A DNA stretch of 57,252 nt, taken from Streptomyces odonnellii. Its GTDB lineage: Bacteria > Actinomycetota > Actinomycetes > Streptomycetales > Streptomycetaceae. A program made the translations under genes and the position numbers. The stretch lies in contig NZ_LATD01000059.1 of the NCBI RefSeq assembly GCF_000981895.1, forward strand, positions 1-57,252, read 5' to 3'. Below are positions 33,608-43,600 of the stretch, one piece after another (the stretch's first letter is position 1; each line of letters opens with the position of its first letter). The notes under the pieces are model-generated. The model did no database searches, was not told the DNA's origin, and was given only the letters and a program-made list of their open reading frames with translations.

Positions 33608-35809
33608 ATGCGTTTTCGTGTCCTGGGTGCGTTGGAAGTCGATAATGACGACGGCCTGGTGGAACTTGGTGGCGTAAGGCAACGATCCGCTCTCGCCTAC
33701 CTGTTGCTCCACGCCAACCAGGTGGTCTCGACCAGCCAGTTACTCGGGGCCCTCTGGCCGGCCGATGACGCGCCCATGACCGCGCGGAAGATCCTTCAGA
33801 ACGCGATCTGGCGGCTGCGCGGAGTCCTCGCCCGGCCGTCCTCGGGGGAGTCGGCGCCCGAGCTGCTGACCCGCAATCCCGGGTACATGCTGCGGGTACG
33901 GCCCGAGCAGGTCGACCTCCTGGTGTTCCAGCAGCGGGTCGCCGCGGGCCGGGCGGCCCTGGCCGCCGGGCGCCCGGCCGCCGCGCGCGACCTGCTGACC
34001 GAGGCGCTCGCGCTCTGGCGCGGCTCGGTGCTCGCCGATCTCGCCGAGGAGGGCACCTACTGGGCCGAGGTCGCCTCGATCCAGAAGAAGCGCCTCGATG
34101 TCATGGAGGACTGCTTCGAGGCGGAGCTGGCCTGCGGCGGCCACCAGAGCGTGCTCCATGAACTCAAGGCACTGGTCGAGGCCGAGCCCCTGCGCGAGCG
34201 CGCCTCGCGCCAGCTCATGCTCGCGCTCTACCGCTGCGGCCGGCAGGCGGACGCCCTCGCGGTGTACGGGAGGGTACGGGAGGCCCTGGTCGACGGTCTC
34301 GGCCTGGAGCCGAGCCCCGAACTCCAGCAGCTCCAGCGGGCCGTCCTCACCCAGGACCCGGCACTGGACCTGCGGCGCACCGCACAGCCCGGACAGCCCC
34401 CGCAGCCCGGACAGCGCGGGCAGCCGGTGGGGCCCGTACCGGCCGCGCAGATCCCGGAGTTCGCCCTGCCCTCGCCGCGTCCGGTCCCAGGCCCCGGGGC
34501 ACTGCCCGCGGCCGGGCCCCCGCCGGCGAGCATCGCCGTACCGAGCGAGTACCACCAGGCCAGTGTGCTTCTGCTGCGCTTCGGGCTCGGACCCGAGTTC
34601 GGCACCCTGCCGCCGGAGGACGTCGACCGCGTCCTCGACGCGGTGACCCAGCTCGCCCGCGAGAAGATCGAGGCGGAGGGCGGCATCGTCGCCTCGGCGC
34701 TGGGCTCCGTCCTGCTCGGGCTCTTCGAGGACGACGAGGCCTCGGAGACCGCGGGCGCGGTGCGCGCGGTACGGGCCGCCGCCGCCGTACGCGACTGTCT
34801 GACCATCGCCGCCGCCACCCTGCACTCCGGCTCCACGGGCCAGGCGCTCTTCGCCCACGGCGCGGTGTACACCGGACAGGTCGTCGTCTGCCGCTGGCCC
34901 GGTGCCGGGGTGACCCCGCCCTGGATCGGCGGCCATCTCGTCGACGACTGCCGGGCGGCGCTGGGCTCGGTCCCCGCGGGCGAGGTCCATGTCTGCGACG
35001 CCACCCGCCGGCTGACCGAGGGGCACATCACCTATCGCGGGGGCGGCACCAATATGGCCCCCTGGGAGCTGATGGCCGTGGGGGACGGCTTCACCAATCA
35101 GTGCGGCACCTCGGCCGGCGACCGCGAGTGCGAGCTCGACCTGATGCGGGCCATCCTGCTCAGAACCCGGCACCGCTCGACCCCGCACCTGGTGACCGTC
35201 CTCGGCCCGCCCGGCCGCAAGACCCGGCTGCTGCTGGAGTTCCGGCGGCTGGTGGAGACCGGCACCGCCGAGCCCGTACGCGTACTGACCGGTACGGCCG
35301 CCCCTTCGCGCGGCGGTATGTCCGCGCCGGCTCAGATGCTCGCCTCGTACGCCGGGACGGGCCCCGAGGACACCCCCGATGCCGCCTCGGCCAAGCTCGA
35401 CACGGCCCTCGCCGGGCTCACCGAGGACCAGGAGACCCGGGACGCCCTGCTGGCCGCCCTGGGCCCGCTCATCCACGCGCGTGGCCCCGTACGGCGTGAA
35501 GTCCTGGGCGCCTGGCGGGACTTCCTCGCCCTGGCCGCCGCGAAGCACCCCCTCGTGGTGATCTGGGACGATCTCGACCGCGCCGACGAACCGCTGCTCG
35601 AACTGGTCGAGAAGCTGGCCGACCCGCGCGCCGATCTGCCGCTGCTGAATGTCGTCGGCGCGGACGCGCGGCTCCTCGCGCGCCGCCCCGGCTGGGCCGC
35701 CGGCCGCCCGCAGGCGATGACGATCAGTCTCGGCCCGGTCGCCGACGACGCGCTCGACCAGCTTCTCGAATGCCTGCTCATGCCGGGCCGGGCAGCAGTG
35801 GTGGCATAG
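33608..35809 (+). CDS. Large SARP regulator with cyclase-like and degenerate ATPase domains
   Basis: 733 aa. Order: winged-helix DNA-binding domain (1-95), BTAD (96-245, ending GLGLEPSPELQQLQ), Pro-rich linker, class III nucleotide-cyclase homology domain (about 316-485) and a C-terminal AAA/ATPase-like domain (510-733). SARPs activate cluster promoters by binding 11-bp direct repeats near the -35. The P-loop reads GPPGRKTRLL, lacking the Gly before Lys, whereas the paralogue at 36744 has an intact GEPGSGKS. Residue 45 is a TTA codon (33740-33742), implying bldA dependence. GGGGGAG precedes ATG 33608. Likely a pathway-specific activator. Its 3' end overlaps a minus-strand ORF by 32 bp. Confidence 0.88.
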   Translation: MRFRVLGALEVDNDDGLVELGGVRQRSALAYLLLHANQVVSTSQLLGALWPADDAPMTARKILQNAIWRLRGVLARPSSGESAPELLTRNPGYMLRVRPEQVDLLVFQQRVAAGRAALAAGRPAAARDLLTEALALWRGSVLADLAEEGTYWAEVASIQKKRLDVMEDCFEAELACGGHQSVLHELKALVEAEPLRERASRQLMLALYRCGRQADALAVYGRVREALVDGLGLEPSPELQQLQRAVLTQDPALDLRRTAQPGQPPQPGQRGQPVGPVPAAQIPEFALPSPRPVPGPGALPAAGPPPASIAVPSEYHQASVLLLRFGLGPEFGTLPPEDVDRVLDAVTQLAREKIEAEGGIVASALGSVLLGLFEDDEASETAGAVRAVRAAAAVRDCLTIAAATLHSGSTGQALFAHGAVYTGQVVVCRWPGAGVTPPWIGGHLVDDCRAALGSVPAGEVHVCDATRRLTEGHITYRGGGTNMAPWELMAVGDGFTNQCGTSAGDRECELDLMRAILLRTRHRSTPHLVTVLGPPGRKTRLLLEFRRLVETGTAEPVRVLTGTAAPSRGGMSAPAQMLASYAGTGPEDTPDAASAKLDTALAGLTEDQETRDALLAALGPLIHARGPVRREVLGAWRDFLALAAAKHPLVVIWDDLDRADEPLLELVEKLADPRADLPLLNVVGADARLLARRPGWAAGRPQAMTISLGPVADDALDQLLECLLMPGRAAVVA

Positions 35810-36407
35810 CGGGCACGGAACGTGCCGCCCGGGCCGCACGCGGCGCCCGGGCGCCCCCCGCGCCGGTGAGACCGCCGGCGCGGGCCAGCGCCCGGATCAC
35901 CTCCAGGCACTCCGGCGCGTCCGGCGGCAGCGTGAGCGTCGCCGACTCGATCAGCAGGGATATCGCGACCGCGTGCTGATGGGCCGCGCCCCGTGGGAAC
36001 GGCGGTACGTCCCGGCCTGCCGGGCGCTCGGTCCGGCACGCGGCGGCCAGCACCTGCCGCGCCCACCGCCCCACCGAGAACCGAGTCCTGTGGTGCAGCA
36101 GGACACTCAGCGCGGGAACGGTCAGCAGGGTCTTCTCGAAATGACGGAGGATCGCTCCGGAGTGCTCCGCCAGCAGGGACGCGCCCGGCGCCCGCTCCGG
36201 TGCGGGACGGCGGACAGGAGGAGCACCGTCACCGGACGCCGTTGTCCGGGACGTGACCCTCGCCCGGCGGAGTCCTTCCGTGAGGGCCACGGTGAACTCC
36301 CTGCCGACGAAGGCGGCGAGTGTCGCCTCGTGCTCGAATGGCCCCAGGGTCGCCCGGGTCGAGGACTCGGGGCCAGGGTGCTCGCGCTGCGTATGGCTGT
36401 TGTCCAT
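35778..36407 (-). CDS. Hypothetical protein
   Basis: 209-aa ORF with strong G/C third-position bias, so probably coding. No family recognised. The N-terminal third is charged (EFTVALTEGLRRARVTSR). A central part, HFEKTLLTVPALSVLLHH, and a segment LLIESATLTLPPDA loosely recall the ligand-binding half of TetR-type proteins, but there is no helix-turn-helix. The C-terminus is Ala/Arg/Pro-rich. ATG 36407 lacks a clear RBS. It overlaps the 3' end of the first large SARP by 32 bp tail to tail. It might be a remnant of a regulator or a small modulator. Confidence 0.45.
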   Translation of the reverse strand: MDNSHTQREHPGPESSTRATLGPFEHEATLAAFVGREFTVALTEGLRRARVTSRTTASGDGAPPVRRPAPERAPGASLLAEHSGAILRHFEKTLLTVPALSVLLHHRTRFSVGRWARQVLAAACRTERPAGRDVPPFPRGAAHQHAVAISLLIESATLTLPPDAPECLEVIRALARAGGLTGAGGARAPRAARAARSVPAMPPLLPGPA

Positions 36408-36581
36408 ACGAGCAGCTAACCAAGTCCCGTACACCACGGAACCACTTGCTGATCTGCACGGCGGTCATGGAACGCCCGTGACCGGCCGGTTGCCGCGGGC
36501 CTCCGGTAACGCCCGCCGCCCGTACGGCTGACGCCGCCGATTACCGCCGGGCACCGCCGGACGGGATCCGCCGGGGACTGC

Positions 36582-36747
36582 CTAGGGTCTTTCGTTTGGA
36601 TCTGGCTGGATCAGGGAGTGGGGTCTGGTGCCGTGTATCGCAAGGCGGAGGATGGAGCCATGGCGGAGCCCTGGTGACTGACGACAACGCCGCGAGACGC
36701 GGTGCCAGGGCACGCGAGCCCAGCAAGATCCAAACGACAGGCCCTAG
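36582..36747. mobile_element. MITE-like element 2 (CTAG-bounded)
   Basis: 166 bp bounded by CTAG. The inverted terminal repeats run about 28 bp with few mismatches (TCGTTTGGATCT on the left, its complement on the right). The core carries CGCAAGGCGGAGGAT as in element 1. The right CTAG contributes the TAG stop of the second large SARP (36744-36746). No coding capacity. Confidence 0.7.
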
Positions 36748-39041
36748 GCCTCGCCGCCGGAGACCGCCTGGAGCGGCAGCCCGGGCGGCTCCGAGAGCCG
36801 GGTGAGGCTGAGCGTACTGGTGCTGCGCTGCCCCACGCCCCAGAGCGGGCGCTTGCCGAGCAGCTCGGGCCGCGCGCACGCCACGATCAGCAGGGCGGCG
36901 TTGGCGGCCGTCGTGGCCAGCTCCTCCACCCAGTCCAGCACCGCGTCCGAGGCGAGATGAAGATTGTCGAGACACAGGACCAGCGGCTGCTGCCTCGCCC
37001 GCATGGACAGCAGCTCCGCCCAGCTGTTCATGACATGGCGGGGGTGCATGGAGGGCTGCGGACGGTTCGGTACCAGCAGATCCTGGAGCAGCCGGTCCGC
37101 CATCGGGCCGCTGCCGACCGTTCCGCGCACCAGCCGCATGAGCAGCTCGCCCTGTGAGGTGTCCGGGGGGATCGACGAGAACTCCCGCCAGGCGTCGAGC
37201 AGGGCACCGGCCAGGGTGTGCAGACTGGCCGCGCCGCTCGCGGGCGCCGACGGCCGCAGCACCAGCACATCGCCGGGAGTCCGGGTGACCCGGTCCTCGA
37301 ACTCGGCCAGCAGCCGGGACTTGCCCGACCCCGGCTCGCCGAGGACCGTCAGCAGATACGGCACCCGGTGATGGCGGGAGTGCGCCAGCAGGCTGTTCAG
37401 GATGTCCAGTTCGTGTTCCCTGGGGAACGGCACGCCCCCGGGAACACCCCCCGGAAGCCCGCCCGCGACTGAGCCCGGAAGCCCGCCCGGCACTCCGCTC
37501 GGGACTCCGCCGAGAGCGCCCGCGGGAAGCCCCTGCGGACAGAACACCGAGGCCTCCCGTACATCGGAGACCGTGCCCGCCTTCCCCGGCACCCGCAGAT
37601 AGCGCACATGGCTGTCCGTGCCGACCGCCGCCTTCCGGCTGACGTACACCTTCCCCGGCGGCACGTCCGAGAGCAGATGCTGTGTCGTGTCCAGCAGCGC
37701 CCCCACCACGGAGACTCCGCCGCCGGGCGCGCCCGGTACGTGCCGTACCAGCACCCCGCCCGTGGTGACCACCGAGCGGACCGCCAGATCCGGTACGTCC
37801 CCGAACCGGTCGCGTACGGCGAGCGCCGCCCGTACCGCGTCCAGGGAGGCCGACGAAGGATCGTCCCGCAGCCCGAACAGCGCCGCGGAGAGATGGCCCA
37901 CCGACCCCACGACGGTGCCGCCGTGCTCCTCGATGCAGTCCGCGACCACCGTCACCGCCCGGTGCAGCGCGGCATTGAGCCGCTGCGCGTCCAGCGGGTC
38001 GTCCGGCGGGGTGCCGGTCTGGATCAGGAGTACGGACACCTCCTGGCGCCTGCTCACCGGCTCACCGCCGTCGGACACCCGCGCCGCCGCCGGCTCGTCG
38101 TCCACCAGGACACCGGGGTCCGGGGGACCGATCACCGCGACCGGTGCGCCGGCCGGCCGGAGCGCCGCCCTGGACGGCGCCGGCGGCAGCCCGGGCGGCG
38201 CGGGCCGCGGCACCTCCGTCACCTGTGCCACCTGCGCCACCTCCGCCGGTGCCCCGGCGGGCGCCGCGAGCGAGGGGTGGTGGTGGAGGATGTGCTGCTG
38301 GAGGGTCTGGAGGTCCCGCGAGGGCTCCAGGCCGTACTCCTCGACCAGTTCGAGCCGTACCCGGCTGAACACGCTCAGCGCCTCGGCCTGCCGGCCGCAG
38401 CGGTACAGCGCGAGCATCAACTGCCCGCACAGCCGCTCGCGCAGCGGCTCCGACTCCGCCAGCGACACCAGCTCGCCGAGGACGGCGTGGTGCCGTCCGC
38501 AGGCCAGCTCCGCCTCGAAGCGGTACTCCATCGCGTCGAGTCTGAGCTGTCGCAGCCGTGCCACCTCCGGCCAGTCCAGGCCCTGTTCCACCAGGTCCGA
38601 CAGGACAGGCCCGCGCCACTCGTCCAGCGCCTCGCGCAACAGCTCGGCCGCCAGCGCCGGTTCGCCCGCGTCGAGGAGTTTGCGGCCCTCGGCCACCCGC
38701 CGGTCGAAGCGGGAGACATCGAGGGTGTCGGGCGCCACATGCAGCATGTAGCCCGGGGACCGGGTGAGCAGTTCCGGGGCCGAGGCCCCCGGCACCTCCA
38801 GCAGCGAGTGCTGCCGTGACAGCGCCGCCCGCAGCCCTGACACCGCGTTCTGTATGATCTTCCTGGCCGTCACCGGACGGCTCTCCTGGGACCAGAGGGC
38901 GTCCAGCAGCTCGCTGGTGGCGACCACTTGGTTGGCCCGTAACAGCAACTTTCCGAGCACCGCCCGCTGTTTGAAGCCGCCCAGGACCAACGTACGGTCC
39001 CGGGACTGGACTTCCAGCGGACCCAGAATCCTGAATTCCAC
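36744..39041 (-). CDS. Large SARP regulator with cyclase-like and ATPase domains
   Basis: 765-aa paralogue of the regulator at 33608, same order: DNA-binding domain (1-100), BTAD (100-250, YGLEPSRDLQTLQQ), Pro/Ala linker, nucleotide-cyclase homology (about 330-490), a Gly/Pro repeat (GGVPSGVPGGLPG near 515-535) and an ATPase domain with intact Walker A GEPGSGKS (near 569). GTG 39041 follows GGGGGAGAAGG. Codon 34 is TTA (38942-38940), so translation should depend on bldA tRNA. It is the third gene of a minus-strand operon after the FMN reductase and thioesterase. Expected to act on the 11-bp repeat promoters, alone or with the paralogue. The stop lies in MITE 2. Confidence 0.88.
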   Translation of the reverse strand: MEFRILGPLEVQSRDRTLVLGGFKQRAVLGKLLLRANQVVATSELLDALWSQESRPVTARKIIQNAVSGLRAALSRQHSLLEVPGASAPELLTRSPGYMLHVAPDTLDVSRFDRRVAEGRKLLDAGEPALAAELLREALDEWRGPVLSDLVEQGLDWPEVARLRQLRLDAMEYRFEAELACGRHHAVLGELVSLAESEPLRERLCGQLMLALYRCGRQAEALSVFSRVRLELVEEYGLEPSRDLQTLQQHILHHHPSLAAPAGAPAEVAQVAQVTEVPRPAPPGLPPAPSRAALRPAGAPVAVIGPPDPGVLVDDEPAAARVSDGGEPVSRRQEVSVLLIQTGTPPDDPLDAQRLNAALHRAVTVVADCIEEHGGTVVGSVGHLSAALFGLRDDPSSASLDAVRAALAVRDRFGDVPDLAVRSVVTTGGVLVRHVPGAPGGGVSVVGALLDTTQHLLSDVPPGKVYVSRKAAVGTDSHVRYLRVPGKAGTVSDVREASVFCPQGLPAGALGGVPSGVPGGLPGSVAGGLPGGVPGGVPFPREHELDILNSLLAHSRHHRVPYLLTVLGEPGSGKSRLLAEFEDRVTRTPGDVLVLRPSAPASGAASLHTLAGALLDAWREFSSIPPDTSQGELLMRLVRGTVGSGPMADRLLQDLLVPNRPQPSMHPRHVMNSWAELLSMRARQQPLVLCLDNLHLASDAVLDWVEELATTAANAALLIVACARPELLGKRPLWGVGQRSTSTLSLTRLSEPPGLPLQAVSGGEA

Positions 39042-39092
39042 GCCTTCTCCCCCATCGTTTGACCAACTGACAGTCGGTGACCGGGGCTCGTA

Positions 39093-39875
39093 CTACTGGC
39101 CCCCTTGTACCGCTGCCCGCATATGCGCATGGACACCGCTCAGCACCAGCCCGGCCACGGCGTCGAGATGCTGGTCCAGATAGAAATGACCGCCGGGGAA
39201 GACCTCCAGCTCGTATCCGGCCCGGGTGAACTCCCGCCAGCGCGCCGCCTCCTCGACCGCGACGACCGGGTCGTCACGCCCGGCCAGCACGGTCATCGGA
39301 ATGTCCAGCGGCGCACCGCCGCTCCAGCGGTACGAGGCGAGCGCCCGGTAGTCGGCGCGCAGCGCGGGCAGCGCCATCTCCACCAGCTCGGGGTCGGCGA
39401 GCACAGTGGCACCGGTTCCGCCCAGAGAGCGGACCGCGGCCAGGATCTCCCGGTCGTCGGCCAGCACATCGTGCCGGTTCGGGTACGGGGTGGGCGCCCC
39501 GCGTCCCGAGAGGAACAGCCGTACCGGGACCGGCGCGCCCCTGGTCACCAGGGCGCGTGCGGTCTCATGTGCGAGCAGCGCGCCCATGCTGTGGCCGAAG
39601 AAGGCGTACGGCCGGCCGTCCGCCGTGCCCAGCTCCTCGGCGATCCGCCCGGCCAGCTCGACGATGCCGGCCGGCGGGGTCTCGTTCCTGCGGTCCTGAC
39701 GCCCGGGGTACTGCACGGCCAGTACGTCAACACCGTCACCGTCATCAGGACCGGACGACAGCCGGCGCGACAGGGGGACATACACACTGGCGGAACCGCC
39801 GGCGTGCGGGAAACAGATCAGCCGTACTCCGCCGGACCTCGCCTCTCCGAACCGTCTGAACCACTGACTGTTCAT
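39093..39875 (-). CDS. Type II thioesterase
   Basis: 260-aa alpha/beta hydrolase of the editing thioesterase family that removes misprimed or stalled acyl groups from PKS carrier proteins. N-terminal RLICFPHAGGSAS, nucleophile GHSMGALLAHE (Ser near 95), catalytic Asp in AGRDDPVV and His in PGGHFYLDQH (near 229). ATG 39875 follows GGGAGTGAG; the longer frame is noncoding in character. It starts 7 bp after the FMN reductase gene, so the two are translationally linked. The PKS has no chain-terminating thioesterase of its own (it ends in TR), so this is a proofreading rather than a release enzyme. Confidence 0.9.
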   Translation of the reverse strand: MNSQWFRRFGEARSGGVRLICFPHAGGSASVYVPLSRRLSSGPDDGDGVDVLAVQYPGRQDRRNETPPAGIVELAGRIAEELGTADGRPYAFFGHSMGALLAHETARALVTRGAPVPVRLFLSGRGAPTPYPNRHDVLADDREILAAVRSLGGTGATVLADPELVEMALPALRADYRALASYRWSGGAPLDIPMTVLAGRDDPVVAVEEAARWREFTRAGYELEVFPGGHFYLDQHLDAVAGLVLSGVHAHMRAAVQGGQ

Positions 39876-39882
39876 GGTGTTC

Positions 39883-40491
39883 TCACTCCCGTGCGTGCGA
39901 TTGAAGGTGCCCGTAGGGTTCCTGGGCGCGGGCCAGCCGCAGCGCCCGGGCCCACCAGCCGAGCCGGTCCAGCATCCGGGCGGCGGCCGTCTCCCACTCC
40001 TCCTCGTCGATGGGGCGTCCGTCGGGACCGAACCGTTCCCAGTAGTTGTGAAAGCTGACGGTCTCGCGCACTGTGATGGCATGGACCTCGGCGAAGACCT
40101 GCCGGAGCTGGCCGACCGCGGTCAGCCCGCTGGAGGCGCCCCCGTAGGAGAGGAAGGCGACCGGCTTGGCGTGCCACTCCTCGTCGTACCAGTCGATGGC
40201 GTTCTTCAGGGAGGCCGGGAAACTCTGGTTGTACTCGGGCGTCACCACCACGAACGCGTCGGCCGCGGCCAGCCACGGCGCGAGGTCCTTGACCGCCTGC
40301 GGCTTGACCGCCGTAGGATCGGCGGACATGACATCGGGCAGCCAGGCCGTGGCCAGATCGATGACATCGACGTCGACATCACGCCGTAACCGCGCGCGGG
40401 ACGCCAGCCATTCCGCGGCGACCGGTCCGAACCGGCCCTTCCTGACACTGCCGATGACGATCACCAGCCGCAGCCGGTCATTCTCGGCCAT
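39883..40491 (-). CDS. NADPH-dependent FMN reductase (flavodoxin-like)
   Basis: 202-aa flavodoxin-fold protein. IGSVRKGRFG binds the FMN phosphate, and TPEYNQSFPASLKNAIDW is the family signature. Such reductases use NAD(P)H to reduce FMN, quinones or other electron acceptors. It could be a second flavin donor for the two monooxygenases or could reduce a pathway intermediate. ATG 40491 has only a weak GGGGAAA upstream. First gene of the minus-strand operon with the thioesterase and second large SARP. Divergent from the AfsR-like gene across 180 bp containing TTCGGG repeats. Confidence 0.8.
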   Translation of the reverse strand: MAENDRLRLVIVIGSVRKGRFGPVAAEWLASRARLRRDVDVDVIDLATAWLPDVMSADPTAVKPQAVKDLAPWLAAADAFVVVTPEYNQSFPASLKNAIDWYDEEWHAKPVAFLSYGGASSGLTAVGQLRQVFAEVHAITVRETVSFHNYWERFGPDGRPIDEEEWETAAARMLDRLGWWARALRLARAQEPYGHLQSHARE

Positions 40492-40559
40492 CCCGTTTCC
40501 CCGCACCGGACTTCCCCCTCTTGCGGCCCTGGGTCCGGTCCCACAGTCGCGGATGGTCC

Positions 40560-40592
40560 TTCGGGTTTGCTTCGGGTCCGGTTCGGGGCGCC
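40560..40592. promoter_or_regulatory. SARP-type 11-bp direct repeats, TTCGGG type
   Basis: TTCGGG at 40560, 40571 and 40582 (units TTCGGGTTTGC, TTCGGGTCCGG, TTCGGGGCGCC), an exact 11-bp period, between the divergent FMN-reductase operon and the AfsR-like gene. No clear -10 lies at the expected distance on the plus strand; GACTGT (40548-40543, minus) is the better candidate, so the direction is uncertain. Confidence 0.5.
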
Positions 40593-40671
40593 CACCCCGC
40601 TCTTGCCGCGGGCGGCTGTGGCCCGCGAGAACTCTCGTCACTCCGTGAGGCGCCCGGGTTACTGTGAGGTC

Positions 40672-43600
40672 ATGCGATTCGGGGTGCTGGGCCCGCTGGA
40701 GGTGTGGAGCGCCGAGGGGAGGCTGGTGCCGGTTCCCGAGGTGAAGGTGCGTACGCTTCTCGCCGATCTCCTCGCCCACCACGGGGAGGTGGTGCCCACG
40801 GGACGGCTGATCGAGGACCTCTGGGGCGGCTCCGCCTACACGGCCCGCCCCACCTCATCCTTGCAGGCCAAGGTTTCGCAGTTGCGGCGGGCCCTGGAGA
40901 ACGCGGAGGCGGGCGCCCGCACCCTCATCGCCCACCAAGCACCGGGATACACCATCGACATACCGGCGGAAGCTCTGGACATCGGCCGTTTCCGCGCACT
41001 CGTGGCCGAGGCCCGGGGCTGTGACGAGCCCCGCGCGAAGGCCGCCGTCCTGACGGACGCCCTGTCGCTGTGGCGCGGGCCCGCGTTCGCGGACTTCGCC
41101 GACCAGCCGTTCGTACGGTCCGCCGCCGCTGCGCTGGAGGAGGAGCGGCTCGCGGCGGTGGAGGTGTACGCCGAGACCCGGCTCGAACTGGGCGAGCACA
41201 GTGTGCTGGTCGGTGAACTCACCGCCCTGGTCGACCGGTTCCCGCTCCGGGAGGGGCTGCGCGCCGTACAGATGCGTACGCTCTACCGGGCCGGACGCCC
41301 CTCCGAGGCGCTCGACAGCTACGCGGATCTGCGCCGCCGTCTCGACGAGGAACTGGGCCTGATGCCGGGGCCCGCGCTGGACGCGCTCCAGCAGGCGATA
41401 CTCCGCCACGACCCCCAACTGGCCCGGCAGGAATCCCGTACCGATCCCGCGACCGCGGCCCGCGTCCGTACCAATCTGACCGCGTCGGTGAGCACCCTGG
41501 TGGGCAGGGACGAGGCGATGGACGAGGTGCGCTCGCTCATCTCACGGCAGCGGCTGGTGACCCTCACCGGCCCCGGCGGGGTCGGCAAGACCCGGCTGGC
41601 CGCCGCCACCGTCAATGGACTCACCGCCGAATTCCCGGACGGGGCCTGGCTGGTGGAGCTGGCGGGCGCCTGCGCCCCGGAGCGCGCCATGGGTTCGGAG
41701 CCGCTCGCCGAACGGATCATGGCGGTCCTGGGAATCAGGGAGTCCGCCTTCGACAGCCGCGCCGCGGGAGCCACCCAGCGCCTCGCGGACGTCCTCGCCT
41801 CCCAGCGGCTGGTGCTTGTCCTGGACAGTTGCGAGTACGCGATCGACGATGTGGCGCGCCTCGCCGGGCCGTTGCTCGACGGCGCTCCCGGTCTCCATAT
41901 CCTCGCCACCAGCCAGGAGCCGTTGCGGATCAGCGGTGAGACGGTGTGGCCGGTGCCCTCGCTCGGTCTGCCGCTGCCCGGCGAGGACCGGCTCGACGCC
42001 GTGCTCGCCTCCAGCGCGGTACGGCTGTTCGTCGACCGGGTACGCGCCACCGACCCGGACTTCTCACCCGACACCCCCACCGTCCGCAGGATCGCCGAGA
42101 TATGCCGGCGCCTGGACGGCATTCCGCTCGCCCTGGAACTGGCGGCCACCCGGGTCCGGGCGCTGGGCGTGGACGAGCTGTACGACCGGCTCGACGACCG
42201 GTTCCGCATACTGACCAGCGGATACCGCGACGCACCCCGCCGCCACCGCACCCTCCAGGCCACCATCGACTGGAGCTGGAGCCTGCTGGACACCCGTGAA
42301 CAGACCGTGCTGCGCAGGCTGTCCGTGTTCGCCGAGGGCTGCGATCTGGAGGCGGCCGAACAGGTCTGCTCGGGCCCGGGAATGCCGGGCGAGGACGTCG
42401 TCGACGCGCTCGCCGTCCTTGTGGACCGCTCCCTGGCACTCAGGAGCGACAGCCCGGCGGGGGCGCGCTACCGGCTGCTCGAATCCGTCGCCGCCTACGG
42501 TCTGCAGCGGCTCGGCGAATCCGGCGAGTCCGGTGAGCCGGCCGCCCGCCATCTGCGCTACTACACCGAGCTGGCCGAGCGCGCCCAGCCCCATCTCCAC
42601 GGCCGCGACCAGCGCCGCTGGCTGCGCCGCCTGGACGGGGAGGCGGCCAACTTCCAGCGCGCCCTTGAGGAGGCCAGGCGCAACAACGACGCCCACCGCG
42701 CACTGCGCCTGTCCAACGCGCTGAGCTGGTACCGGTTCCTGCGCGGCAGGCTCGGTGAGGCCCGCAGAGCGCTGGCGACCGCGCTGGCCATCGAGGGCGA
42801 GGTGACCGCGGGCAAGGTGACCCCCACCGAGCAGGCCGAGGCCGCCTCCTGGCACGCCGGCTTCTCGATGCTGCTGGGCGAGGGCGCCTCGGACATCGGC
42901 TTCGCCAAGGGCGAGAGCGGCGAGTCGGAGCGCGAGGTGGGGCAGGTCAGGGCCGAGTGGTTCCTCGGCGCCGCCCACTGGAGCGTGGGTGTCCTGTCGG
43001 CCGGGGAGGACGGCGTACAGCGCGCTTTGCAGAACTTCCGTGCGCTGCGCGACAGTTGGGGGACCGCCGCCGCGCTGAGCAGCCGCGCCGCCCTGGCCCT
43101 GGCCCGGGGTGATCTGGACGCCCTGCGTGACAACGCCCTCGAAGCGCGCGCGCAGTTCACCGAACTCGGTGAGCAGTGGGGGCAGTTGAAGGCCGCCGAG
43201 GTGCTGAGCGTACTGGCCGAGATCAACGGGAGTTACGAACAGGCCGAACAGCTCCACCGTGAGGGACTGCGGATCGCGGAGGCGCTCGAACTGTGGCCCG
43301 AGGTGTCCCGTCAGCTCTCCGGGCTCGGCCGGATCGCCATCCTCGAACGGCGTTACCGGGAGGCGGAGGACTTCCACACCCGCGCGCAGCGCCTCGCCGT
43401 CGAGCAGGGCAACCGGCCGGCCGAGCAGTTCGCGGCCCTCGGTCTGGCCCTCGGTGCCCGGCGCGAGGGCAATCTGGAGGTCGCGGAGGCCCGGCTGCGC
43501 CCGTGGCTCACCTGGAACCGCAGCCGCTACGACGCCCCGGGCCTGGCTCTCGTACTGGCCGAACTGGGTTTCATCGCGGAGCAACGCGGGGACGCCGCAC

